DNA from: Kocuria massiliensis
GTDB lineage: Bacteria; Actinomycetota; Actinomycetes; Actinomycetales; Micrococcaceae
Assembly: GCF_900169715.1 (NCBI RefSeq)
Contig: NZ_LT835161.1
Location: 859,590 to 923,589 of the forward strand
DNA length: 64,000 nt
Reading direction: 5' to 3'
Shown: positions 1-7,576 of the stretch, one piece after another
Position numbering within the stretch: position 1 is the stretch's first letter
Layout: each line of letters opens with the position of its first letter
Translations under genes and position numbers: made by a program
Notes under the pieces: generated by a model
Told to the model about the DNA's origin: nothing
Databases searched by the model: none
What the model saw: the letters and a program-made list of their open reading frames with translations, nothing else

Positions 1-128
1 AGACCCGCGACGCCGATGGGCTTGCGGTTGACGTAATTCGCCTGGCGGCCGGGGACCTTGAACGCGTCGTCGTGCTGGGCAACGATCAGGTCCGCGAAAA
101 ACCGGAAGTTCTCCGCCGCGCGGCGAGC
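1..128 (-). pseudogene. Internal fragment of an HpaE-type aldehyde dehydrogenase, joined to nucS
   Basis: On the minus strand the bases below about 128 read, in a frame different from nucS, as [13 protein letters not shown] followed by VNRKPIGVAGL. This is the region just before the NAD-binding fold of 5-carboxymethyl-2-hydroxymuconate semialdehyde dehydrogenases, where the family continues with a TPWN motif beyond the window edge. Third-position GC is about 90 percent in this frame, against about 70 percent in the competing plus-strand frame, so it looks like once-coding DNA. The roughly 130 N-terminal residues are absent because nucS sequence takes their place. No start codon or ribosome site precedes it, so I call it a remnant, unless the junction is an assembly error. 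Confidence 0.6.
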
Positions 129-736
129 GTTTTTGCCTGGGGCTTGATGAGTTGAGCGGCGAAAATTCCTCGAACGGGAGCAAGTTGGGGATCCCGGTTG
201 AGCTGTTCAACGTATCGGGTCAGTTGCTCCACGCCATCGATGTCGCCGCGTCGTTTGAGCTCGACCGCAACGGTGTGACCCGTCGCGTCTCTCGCCAGGA
301 TGTCCACGGGTCCGATCGATGTCGGATATTCGCGACGGATCAGGCGATAGCCTTCACCGAGTGTCTCGATGTGTTCGGCAAGGAGGCGTTGAAGATCCGC
401 CTCGACGCCGTCCTTGATGAGACCAGGGTCGATGCCGAGCTGGTGATTCGATTCATGGTGCTTGGCGTAAATTCTGATGAGCAGCTTGTCGTCCGATTTG
501 GTGGCCTGGACGATCCATCGCTCGACGGCGTCGTCGTCGAATTCTGCGTCGTCGGCCGTTTCGATGTGCAAGGTTGCCGGGGGAGACATCCAGTTGAGGG
601 GCTTATAGGACCCACCGTCGGAATGAATGAGCACCGAGCCGTCGGCCTTGACCATGAGCAACCGAGTGGCCATGGGAAGGTGGGCTTTGAGGCGGCCTTC
701 ATAATCTACAGAACAGTCAGCTATCACAAGTCGCAC
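86..736 (-). CDS. nucS: Mismatch-specific endonuclease NucS/EndoMS, altered C-terminus
   Basis: NucS cuts both strands at mismatches and is the non-canonical mismatch repair nuclease of actinobacteria lacking MutS/MutL. The start is the GTG at 736: it gives the family N-terminus [12 protein letters not shown], and a TAGAGT box (744-749) lies 7 bases upstream, so the mRNA is probably leaderless. The N-terminal DNA-binding domain (about 1-120, with [15 protein letters not shown]) and the RecB-like nuclease domain (GPVDILARD about 142-150, VAVELKRRG about 156-164, Gln178) are intact. After TLA (about residue 205) homology stops; twelve unrelated residues follow before the stop. The family normally adds about 20 more residues, ending in a clamp-binding tail. 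The change coincides with an aldehyde dehydrogenase fragment. Confidence 0.85.
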   Translation of the reverse strand: MRLVIADCSVDYEGRLKAHLPMATRLLMVKADGSVLIHSDGGSYKPLNWMSPPATLHIETADDAEFDDDAVERWIVQATKSDDKLLIRIYAKHHESNHQLGIDPGLIKDGVEADLQRLLAEHIETLGEGYRLIRREYPTSIGPVDILARDATGHTVAVELKRRGDIDGVEQLTRYVEQLNRDPQLAPVRGIFAAQLIKPQAKTLAARRRTSGFSRT

Positions 737-743
737 CCGCCTC

Positions 744-749
744 ACTCTA
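744..749 (-). promoter_or_regulatory. -10 box of nucS (leaderless)
   Basis: TAGAGT on the minus strand ends 7 bases before the GTG start of nucS, so transcription probably begins at the start codon. This decides the start at 736 over the longer reading frame to 805. Confidence 0.5.
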
Positions 750-789
750 CAAGGAGCTAGCAGCAAGGTCCGCATTCGCATGTGCCACA

Positions 790-1134
790 ATGAGTGGCAT
801 GGCACGTTCTCGGAAATCTTCGCACCGGCCGCAAACCGGCCATGGGAAGGCCGGGCCGAGCAAATGGCAGAGGAACGCCGTACTCGGCGGCGGCGATATT
901 TCCCGGGTGCTGGATCCTGCGCCCCGCATCGACACCGATGTGTCGGGGCAATGGTTCGTGCAATATATCTCCGCGACGTCGGCCCGTAAGACCTATGTGT
1001 GCCCGGGGTGTCGGCGCAACGTGGCCGTCGGGTCCGCTCACTACGTCGTCTGGAAGAACGATCACCTCTTTGGAAAGCAGCGAGCCATTGAGGAACGTCG
1101 GCATTGGCACCTGAAGTGCTGGGATATCCGGTAG
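790..1134 (+). CDS. Small conserved actinobacterial protein with a CPGC zinc-ligand pair
   Basis: A 114-residue basic protein, divergent from nucS with only about 50 bases between the two starts. The N-terminal 45 residues are low-complexity and rich in Ser, Arg and Lys. The C-terminal half has CPGC (71-74), then a His/Trp-rich stretch and HWHLKCW near the end (about 105-111). The spacing of Cys and His suggests one zinc site, loosely like HNH or treble-clef folds. Relatives in actinobacteria are, as far as I recall, annotated only as hypothetical or ATP/GTP-binding, and I see no P-loop here. Nucleic-acid binding is an inference from composition and from the neighbour. Confidence 0.7.
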   Translation: MSGMARSRKSSHRPQTGHGKAGPSKWQRNAVLGGGDISRVLDPAPRIDTDVSGQWFVQYISATSARKTYVCPGCRRNVAVGSAHYVVWKNDHLFGKQRAIEERRHWHLKCWDIR

Positions 1135-1189
1135 CCGTTAGTGCTCGGCCCGAATCTCGTCGGATTCATCTCCCCTTAGAATGGGCGGC

Positions 1190-1981
1190 ATGGCTATCTC
1201 TACTCCCGCTACCGTGAATCGCGTGACCGACGGCCCCGAGGAACTCGGCCCCACGACGGTGTTACCGGCGGTTCGAGAAAATATCGAGCTACATACCGAC
1301 GACGGTCATGTCCTGGTGGGGGAATGGGCCGAACCCGAAGGCGCGAAATCATCGGCCACACTTTTGTTCTTGCACCCGTTGCCGACCCACGGGGGCTTCA
1401 TGGACTCGCACGTGTTCAAGAAGGCCTCCTATCGTCTTCCGGCCCTGGCACACGTCTCGGTTCTTCGATTCAATACGCGAGGCACCTCGTCTCCGAGGGG
1501 CACGAGCGAAGGTCAATTCGAGGAAGGCATCGGTGAGGCGCACGACGTCGCCGCCGCGATTCGATTCCTGCAAGAACGCGGTGCCTCCAATATTTGGCTC
1601 GTGGGTTGGTCTTTCGGCACGGAACTTGTTTTGAAGTATGGGTCGCTCGAGCCCGTAGCCTCTGCGATTAAGGGGGCCATTCTGCTGTCGCCGCCTCTGC
1701 ACCGCGCGGATGATTCAGATCTGATCCGGTGGGAGGAGAGTGGACTGCCGTTGACCGTGCTGGTCCCGGAGAAAGACGACTATCTCCGGCCTAAGGAGGC
1801 TCACGAACGGTTCGGGCTCGTTCCCAGTGCATCGGTGATTGGTGTCGATGGAGCCAAGCACCTGTGGGTTGGGGAGAAATTTGTTCGCCGCGCGCACGAT
1901 GAAATCGTCTCAGCCGTAGCGGGACGCCCTGTCCGTCTCAAGACCACCTGGGACGGGAGCATCGGCACCGAGCCTCGGTAA
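1190..1981 (+). CDS. Alpha/beta hydrolase
   Basis: A soluble serine hydrolase of about 263 residues. The nucleophile elbow GWSFG is near residue 140, the oxyanion region is LFLHPLPTHGG, an acid candidate lies in VPEKDDYLRP, and the catalytic His is in GAKHLW near the C-terminus. The HPLPTHGG form is typical of dienelactone-hydrolase-like or peptidase S9-like proteins of unknown substrate. I chose the ATG at 1190 over 1181 because TAGAAT (1177-1182) ends 7 bases before it, giving a leaderless start; 1181 lies inside that box. The gene stands alone and runs convergently toward the AI-2E transporter gene. Confidence 0.85.
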   Translation: MAISTPATVNRVTDGPEELGPTTVLPAVRENIELHTDDGHVLVGEWAEPEGAKSSATLLFLHPLPTHGGFMDSHVFKKASYRLPALAHVSVLRFNTRGTSSPRGTSEGQFEEGIGEAHDVAAAIRFLQERGASNIWLVGWSFGTELVLKYGSLEPVASAIKGAILLSPPLHRADDSDLIRWEESGLPLTVLVPEKDDYLRPKEAHERFGLVPSASVIGVDGAKHLWVGEKFVRRAHDEIVSAVAGRPVRLKTTWDGSIGTEPR

Positions 1982-2012
1982 TTGATCGGCTTAGAGCCGT
2001 AGGCCCCGCGAA

Positions 2013-3365
2013 TTAGCGCTGATCTTGTCGCGTGATAAATACTTCGCGAATCAGCATCAGGGCGGACGCGGCCACGGGGATGGCGATAATGGCACCCAGT
2101 ACGCCCCACAGAGCACCGCCTGCGGCGACCGCGATCACCGCGACGGCGCCGGGAACCGCAACTGCGCGTTTCATGATGCGCGGGGAGATAAAGTACGCCT
2201 CGACCTGCAAATAGCCGAAGTAAAAGATCGCGTAGATGAGCGCCGTCTGCCACCCTTGCACCAACGCAATGAAGGTCACCAGAATCCCGGCGACGACTCC
2301 GCCGACGAGAGGGATAAAAGCCAAGAGGAGAACCACGAAGGCGCAAAGCAGCGGGAACGGTACCCCAATGATGCTCATCAGGATGAGCGAAAACAGGGCG
2401 TTGAGGATGGCGACGATCCCTTGCCCCATGACGTAGTTACCCACTGAGCTCGTGATTTTTTCGGTTAGCTCGGCTACCCTCGGCCGCTTAGACCGAGGCG
2501 CGAGCCGGACGCCCCAGGCTTTGATGGCCGGTAGTGATGTCACGAAATAAAGGGCCAAGAACATCACGATCAGGATGCCCGTGACCACTTGTGCCACGGT
2601 CGATCCGGCGTTGATGAGGCTATTGAGGAAGTTCCCCACGAGGCCCGAATCGCTGAAAATATGGCTCAGGAAATTACCAGCCTCGGAATTGATCCGGTCC
2701 CGAATACCGAATTGCTGGTTGATGTCGGTCATGAAGTCGGAATTCAGGAAATCATTGAACGTATCCGGGAAACCGTTGATGAATCCGAGAGCCTGTCGGG
2801 CGATCGTCGGGATCACGACGGTAGCCATGAGCACGATCAAGCCCACAAAACACAGCAGGACCACAATGACGCCGGCGAGCCGAGGGAGACCCCGGCGTTC
2901 GAACCACCGCACGATGGGATCCAGGCCCAGGGCAATGAACATGGCGCCAGTAATCCAGCCGCCGAGGGCGCCGACATTGACCGCTAGGTAATAGCACATC
3001 AAGGCGAGTCCCACACCAACGGTAGCGAGGAACCCGAACTGGACGGGATGGCGCACCAGCGTGATGGGCGGGACGCCGGCGTCTGACTGCTCGGCGTCAG
3101 GCGAGGCAGGGGCTGTTTCACCCGGGGAGTCCGAAGGAATGTCCTCGGATGAGGCTGTTGCTCCCAAGCGTCCACTGTCTATGTCTTTCCCGGCCGCCGA
3201 CAGCCCCTTGACTTCATGGAGGGGCTGGACGTCAGGGATCTCGAAGCGGGGGCGGGGTTTGGCGCCAGGGATCGGGGGCGCGGCGGTACGCGACGAACCG
3301 AGAGCGCGGAGCCTTTCGAGAACGCGAGACAGCCCCTTTCCCCGGGGACGGTCGGTTCCAGTCAT
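2013..3365 (-). CDS. AI-2E family (PerM) transporter
   Basis: A 450-residue integral membrane protein of the AI-2E/PerM exporter family. A charged cytoplasmic N-terminal region of about 110 residues is followed by several hydrophobic helices, and the family core is visible in GVPFPLLCAFVVLLLAFIP and the C-terminal GALWGVLGAIIAIPVAA. The substrate is unknown; AI-2 export is proven for few members and others are sodium/proton antiporters. The ATG start has a GAGAGGA ribosome site. The N-terminal tail is longer than in E. coli homologues, as is common in actinobacteria. Confidence 0.9.
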   Translation of the reverse strand: MTGTDRPRGKGLSRVLERLRALGSSRTAAPPIPGAKPRPRFEIPDVQPLHEVKGLSAAGKDIDSGRLGATASSEDIPSDSPGETAPASPDAEQSDAGVPPITLVRHPVQFGFLATVGVGLALMCYYLAVNVGALGGWITGAMFIALGLDPIVRWFERRGLPRLAGVIVVLLCFVGLIVLMATVVIPTIARQALGFINGFPDTFNDFLNSDFMTDINQQFGIRDRINSEAGNFLSHIFSDSGLVGNFLNSLINAGSTVAQVVTGILIVMFLALYFVTSLPAIKAWGVRLAPRSKRPRVAELTEKITSSVGNYVMGQGIVAILNALFSLILMSIIGVPFPLLCAFVVLLLAFIPLVGGVVAGILVTFIALVQGWQTALIYAIFYFGYLQVEAYFISPRIMKRAVAVPGAVAVIAVAAGGALWGVLGAIIAIPVAASALMLIREVFITRQDQR

Positions 3366-3509
3366 GAAGGTCCTCTCGCCGAATCCTGTGCCTGCCTCAC
3401 TCGAGATTACCCGGAGGGCGGACCTGCTTGGGCACTATCACCGCAATTTGAGAAGATGAGTGTCAACGAGATGCGGCCTCAGCGCCCCAGCGATGAAAGG
3501 ACGGTCGAT

Positions 3510-4475
3510 ATGACCACAGGATCTTTCGGATCAGCAGAGCCCCAAGAGCCTACGGCTCAAGAACACATCCCCGCATCGGTGCGGTCCGCCCCCGATCTCT
3601 CCCAGATGGGTGGCGGAACTGTCGCCGGTGACGGCCCTGCGGCGCAACAAGGTGGACGTCCGAGCTACCGGCGAGACATTACTGACACGCAACAATTCCA
3701 GGAAGTCGCTCAACTCTCCGGTCAGGGACCGGTCATTTTCGCCCTGTATCGGGGTAGCGATCAAGAAGCGTCGAACGGGGTCAAGGATCTAGAATCCTTC
3801 ATCGACCAGGCCGGCGGACGTCTCCTCTTGGCGGCCGTCGACATCGAACGCTCGCCCGAGATCGCTCAAGCGTTCCAGGCTCAAAGTTCGCTCACCGTCG
3901 TCGCCATGTTGGGGGGACGCCCGGCGCCCATGTACGACGCCCCGGTGCCCGCCGAACAGGCGCAGGCGTTGTTGGGCCAAGTACTTCAGCTCGCTCAGCA
4001 GGCGCAGCTCACCGGTACCTTTGAGCCCGTGGCCACCCAGGGTGAGGCCGAGCCGGAACCCTTGTCGCCCCTCCACCAGAAAGCACAGGACGCTCTCGAA
4101 GCCGGCGATTATGACGTTGCCGCCGAGGCGTACCGGAAGGCCATCGCCGAGAAGCCGGGTGATCGTGACGCCAAAGTCGGTCTAGCACGCGTTGGGCTTC
4201 TGTCGCGGGTCAAAGACGAAAACCTGGAAGAAGCCCGGGCCGCGGCAGCGCAGAACCCCGACGACGTGCAAGCTCAGCTGACCGTAGCGGACCTGGACGT
4301 CTCCGGCGGTCACGTCGAAGATGCCTTCCAGCGTCTCATTCGCCTCATCCAGCGGTCTGATGCACAGACCAAAAACACGGTGCGAGAACGACTTCTCGAA
4401 TTATTCGACGTCGTCGGCGCCGAAGACCCACGGGTGATTTCCGCGCGTGCCGCACTGATGCGGGCCCTTTTCTGA
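3510..4475 (+). CDS. YbbN-like thioredoxin-fold/TPR co-chaperone without CXXC
   Basis: A 321-residue protein with a disordered N-terminus (1-50), a thioredoxin-like domain (about 55-165) and a C-terminal tetratricopeptide-like helical region (about 185-320; the first repeat is around ALEAGDYDVAAEAYRKAI). E. coli YbbN (CnoX) is a chaperedoxin that protects clients and hands them to GroEL or DnaK. Here the position of the redox motif reads YRGSDQEASN, with no cysteine, so redox activity is unlikely. I chose the ATG at 3510 because GAAAGGA sits 8 bases upstream; an ATG at 3456 is in frame but lacks such a site. Confidence 0.85.
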   Translation: MTTGSFGSAEPQEPTAQEHIPASVRSAPDLSQMGGGTVAGDGPAAQQGGRPSYRRDITDTQQFQEVAQLSGQGPVIFALYRGSDQEASNGVKDLESFIDQAGGRLLLAAVDIERSPEIAQAFQAQSSLTVVAMLGGRPAPMYDAPVPAEQAQALLGQVLQLAQQAQLTGTFEPVATQGEAEPEPLSPLHQKAQDALEAGDYDVAAEAYRKAIAEKPGDRDAKVGLARVGLLSRVKDENLEEARAAAAQNPDDVQAQLTVADLDVSGGHVEDAFQRLIRLIQRSDAQTKNTVRERLLELFDVVGAEDPRVISARAALMRALF

Positions 4476-4508
4476 GGCCGACGGCTGCGAATGCTCAGTG
4501 CTCGATAT

Positions 4509-4538
4509 CGGCCCCACGGTGCATACGCCGTGGGGCCG
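4509..4538 (+). terminator. Hairpin downstream of the ybbN-like gene
   Basis: A perfect 11-bp GC-rich stem (CGGCCCCACGG / CCGTGGGGCCG) with an 8-base loop, 33 bases after the stop codon. There is no T-tract, as usual for actinobacterial terminators. Confidence 0.65.
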
Positions 4539-4613
4539 TCGTCGTGTTCAGGGCGGGAAGAATCCGCCTCAGGGTGGATGACCGGTTAGGGAGCCGTGTG
4601 ATGAGATCAAGGC

Positions 4614-5540
4614 ATGACTACTTCACCGGACCACACCGAGCAGGGTTCCGAAGGCGAGGACCCAACGTCGGACACGAACCAGCAGGCAACGACGGCCGAA
4701 CCGCCAGCCTGGTCCGCCCCGGACGAGCGGCAACAACCTCACCTCCCCACTTTCGGATCATCGACAACGACGTCGGCCACGACGGGTCATGAAGCCATCG
4801 CGATTCGCGGATTGACGCGCGTTTTCGGGGATCGCGCCGTCGTCCAGAACATCAACCTCGATATTCCCTCGGGATCGATGTATGGCCTGGTCGGACGCAA
4901 TGGAGCGGGCAAGACCACCACGCTGTCCATGGCCACCGGGCTCTTGAGGCCCACCCACGGCCAGGTGTTCATCCGAGGCATTGACGTCTGGGAGAGGCCC
5001 CAAGAAGCCAAAAGTCTGGTGGGCGTCCTTCCCGACGGCGTGCACCTCTTCGACCGGCTCACCGGACGTCAACTGATCACGTACGCCGGCCTACTCCACG
5101 GCCTGGACAAGGAAACCGTCGCGGAACGCACCGACGATCTGCTCAACGCCATGGACCTGCAGGGCTCCGCCAATCAGACCGTGACCGACTACTCGGCGGG
5201 CATGAAGAAGAAGGTAGCGCTCGCGGCCGCGATGGTGCACGCGCCCAAGGTGCTCGTGCTCGATGAACCTTTCGAGTCCGTGGACCCCGTGTCTGCGACG
5301 AATATCCGCGACATTCTGGCTGGTTTTGTACGCCACGGCGGCACCGTGGTCGTCTCGAGTCACGTGATGGATCTCGTGCAACGCATGTGTGACCACGTGG
5401 CCATCATGAATGACGGAGTGATTCTGTCCGAGGGAACCGTGGATCAGGTTCGCGGTGAATCCAGCCTGGAAGAAACGTTTGTCCGGCTCGTCGGTGGACG
5501 GGTCGAGTCGGAAGGGATCTCATGGTTGGGAACCTCGTAA
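4614..5540 (+). CDS. ABC transporter ATP-binding protein
   Basis: A 308-residue ATPase: Walker A GRNGAGKTT (94-102), signature YSAGMKKKVALAAAM, Walker B VLVLDEPF, and the switch His in VVVSSHVMD. It is of the ABC-2 exporter (CcmA/DrrA-like) class. The first 58 residues form an acidic, Ser/Thr/Gln-rich tail that most such ATPases lack. The last 19 bases overlap the permease gene, so the two are translationally coupled. The cargo cannot be read from the sequence. Confidence 0.92.
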   Translation: MTTSPDHTEQGSEGEDPTSDTNQQATTAEPPAWSAPDERQQPHLPTFGSSTTTSATTGHEAIAIRGLTRVFGDRAVVQNINLDIPSGSMYGLVGRNGAGKTTTLSMATGLLRPTHGQVFIRGIDVWERPQEAKSLVGVLPDGVHLFDRLTGRQLITYAGLLHGLDKETVAERTDDLLNAMDLQGSANQTVTDYSAGMKKKVALAAAMVHAPKVLVLDEPFESVDPVSATNIRDILAGFVRHGGTVVVSSHVMDLVQRMCDHVAIMNDGVILSEGTVDQVRGESSLEETFVRLVGGRVESEGISWLGTS

Positions 5541-7102
5541 GCCTCAAATGGGCGCATTTTTGCGCGTCTCTGCGGAGAAGCGGCTGGTCCGTGGCGGGAA
5601 CCATCATCGGCGGAATCTATGCCCTCATGGCGTTGGTTGGCGTGGTGGCCGGAATGATGGCCCTTCGTGAGGGAGACCCCGCGCTCGCGCAAGGTGTCGC
5701 CGTCGTCGTGGGCACCCTGGCCACTGCGGTGTGGTGCATCGTGCCGCTGGTGCTCTCTGGACAGGATTCCACCCTCGATCCCGACCTCTTGGCGCCCTAT
5801 CCGTTGAAACCTCGTGACATCCTCGGCGGCCAGCTCTTGGGTTCTGTAGTGGGCATCTTCGGCTTGGTCACGCTGATCGGTTCCCTCATGCCCGTCCTGG
5901 CATGGACCTCTCCGGGCCCCGCACTCCTCGCTCTTCCCGCGGGAATAGTGGGGTTCGTCCTGCTGATGGTGTGCTCGCGGCTGATGAGTTGCCTGGGGAT
6001 GGCGATTCGCCATAAACGCTTTCTTGCCGAGACCATCGGGGCGATTTTCTTCTTAGCGTTGCTGTGCGCGGGGCCGATTGTTTCGACGCTCACCTCCAGT
6101 TTGATGTCCGAAGAATGGGTCCGGTCGGTGGCCAACGTCACCGGGTGGACGCCGTTGGGTATCGCCTGGGCGTTGCCCGGGGATCTCGCATCCGGCGCGT
6201 GGGGTCTCCTGATCCTGCGCTCGGTGCTGACCGTGGCCTACCTAGCCGTGGGATTGTGGGTCTGGCAGAGTGTCATCGCGTACCAAATCAGCCACGTGGG
6301 TTCGGCACCCGCGAGGAAAGGCGGCGCCGCAAAGTCCGGACGCTGGTTGGGCCTCTTTACTCGCTTCCCGGCGACCCCTTCCGGTGCAATCGCGGCCCGG
6401 ACCACGACGTACTACCTCAAAGATCCACGACTCAACCTGAATTTGTTGATGGCGCCCGGGTTCCTGATCCTCTTCGGTTTTATGAACTCCACGGGGTCCG
6501 GAGGCTTCCTCCTGCACATGGTGGGGCCGATCGTCGGGTGGATGCTCGCCTGGCAAAGTACCTACGTCGTCTCGTACGACAACACAGCTTTTGCCCTCCA
6601 CCTCACTTCACCCGTCCGTGGCATATCGGAGCGTTGGGGGCGCACCCTCGGCATGATGGTGATCTTTGTGCCACTCGTGGCGTTCGTTTCCGTCGCGGCC
6701 GAGATCATCCAAGGCGAGCCTGGAAGCATTCCGGCGAACCTCGGCCTCTCATGGGCGGTCTTGCTTGCCGGGCTCGGCGTAGGCGCGGTGTTGTCGGTCC
6801 GATACGCGTTACCAGTACCGGCTCCCGGTGAAAGCCCATGGAAGTCCCGAAAGAATAACGCTGGTTTAGCTAACGCCCTGATTCAGTTCGTGAGCAGCAT
6901 CGCGATGTGGGCCTTCACGCTTCCCATCCTGATCCTCATGCTCGCGGCGTCAATCACACATGTGCCGATATTTGACTGGATCATTTTGATTGCCGGCCCG
7001 GTGTACGGTGCCCTCATCGTGTGGCTCGGCGTCCGAATGGGCGGCGCCTGGTACGAACGCAAGGCACCGGAACTGTACCAGGATCTCGTTCGCATGCGCT
7101 GA
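5522..7102 (+). CDS. ABC-2 type transporter permease
   Basis: A 526-residue polytopic protein with about 12 hydrophobic segments in two blocks, split by a basic loop around residues 262-280 (PARKGGAAKSGRW). It overlaps the ATPase gene by 19 bases and starts at an ATG behind GGAAGGG, so it is the membrane partner. The arrangement matches actinobacterial two-gene ABC exporters of unknown substrate. Confidence 0.85.
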   Translation: MVGNLVSLKWAHFCASLRRSGWSVAGTIIGGIYALMALVGVVAGMMALREGDPALAQGVAVVVGTLATAVWCIVPLVLSGQDSTLDPDLLAPYPLKPRDILGGQLLGSVVGIFGLVTLIGSLMPVLAWTSPGPALLALPAGIVGFVLLMVCSRLMSCLGMAIRHKRFLAETIGAIFFLALLCAGPIVSTLTSSLMSEEWVRSVANVTGWTPLGIAWALPGDLASGAWGLLILRSVLTVAYLAVGLWVWQSVIAYQISHVGSAPARKGGAAKSGRWLGLFTRFPATPSGAIAARTTTYYLKDPRLNLNLLMAPGFLILFGFMNSTGSGGFLLHMVGPIVGWMLAWQSTYVVSYDNTAFALHLTSPVRGISERWGRTLGMMVIFVPLVAFVSVAAEIIQGEPGSIPANLGLSWAVLLAGLGVGAVLSVRYALPVPAPGESPWKSRKNNAGLANALIQFVSSIAMWAFTLPILILMLAASITHVPIFDWIILIAGPVYGALIVWLGVRMGGAWYERKAPELYQDLVRMR

Positions 7103-7123
7103 TGCCCCAGTGAACGACGTCGA

Positions 7124-7163
7124 CGGATGCCGGAGAATCACGCGGGTGATTCTCCGGCATCCG
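7124..7163 (+). terminator. Perfect 18-bp hairpin after the ABC operon
   Basis: CGGATGCCGGAGAATCAC pairs completely with 7146-7163 across a 4-base loop. It starts 21 bases after the permease stop and ends only about ten bases before the -10 box of the next gene, so it insulates the two units. Confidence 0.75.
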
Positions 7164-7173
7164 TTCACCAGCG

Positions 7174-7179
7174 TAGAAT
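7174..7179 (+). promoter_or_regulatory. -10 box of the DUF3039 gene (leaderless)
   Basis: TAGAAT ends 6 bases before the ATG at 7186, consistent with a leaderless transcript. Confidence 0.5.
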
Positions 7180-7185
7180 GACCGC

Positions 7186-7515
7186 ATGATGTTTGACCGA
7201 ACCGTAGACGCCTTGAACTCCACCGAACCGCTGGACGACACCGGATACGGGTCGACTCCCGGCGGAACCGCAACCATTGAACGGGAAGAAACACGCCAGC
7301 TCTCGGAGCCTGGTGACCACGAACGTTTTGCGCATTACGTGCGAAAGGAAAAGATCATGGAATCCGCGCTCTCGGGCGAGCCGGTCATCGCCCTGTGCGG
7401 CAAGGTCTGGACCCCCGGCCGCGATCCCGAGCGTTTTCCGGTGTGCCCCGAATGCAAGGAAATCTACGAAATGATGCGTGGCGGCGATGACGAGGGCAAC
7501 GACGGCGACCAGTAG
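7186..7515 (+). CDS. DUF3039 domain-containing protein
   Basis: A 109-residue small soluble protein matching the actinobacterial DUF3039 family. The core is GDHERFAHYVRKEKI, ALCGKVW and VCPECKEIYE. His45, His50, Cys71, Cys87 and Cys90 could bind one zinc. The function is unknown. It lies just upstream of a superfamily 2 helicase gene on the same strand, a pairing I recall from many actinobacteria, which suggests but does not prove a nucleic-acid role. Confidence 0.88.
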   Translation: MMFDRTVDALNSTEPLDDTGYGSTPGGTATIEREETRQLSEPGDHERFAHYVRKEKIMESALSGEPVIALCGKVWTPGRDPERFPVCPECKEIYEMMRGGDDEGNDGDQ

Positions 7516-7576
7516 GTCGCGCGCTTCCTCTCGAGTCCCATACCCCCGTCCCCTTTACAGGAGTGAATAGCCCCTC

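Noticed and set aside
3-155. Plus-strand open frame at the left edge (ends VFAWGLMS)
   Set aside because: Its third-position GC is lower than in the minus-strand frame, it matches no family I know, and it is antisense to clear nucS and aldehyde dehydrogenase sequence.
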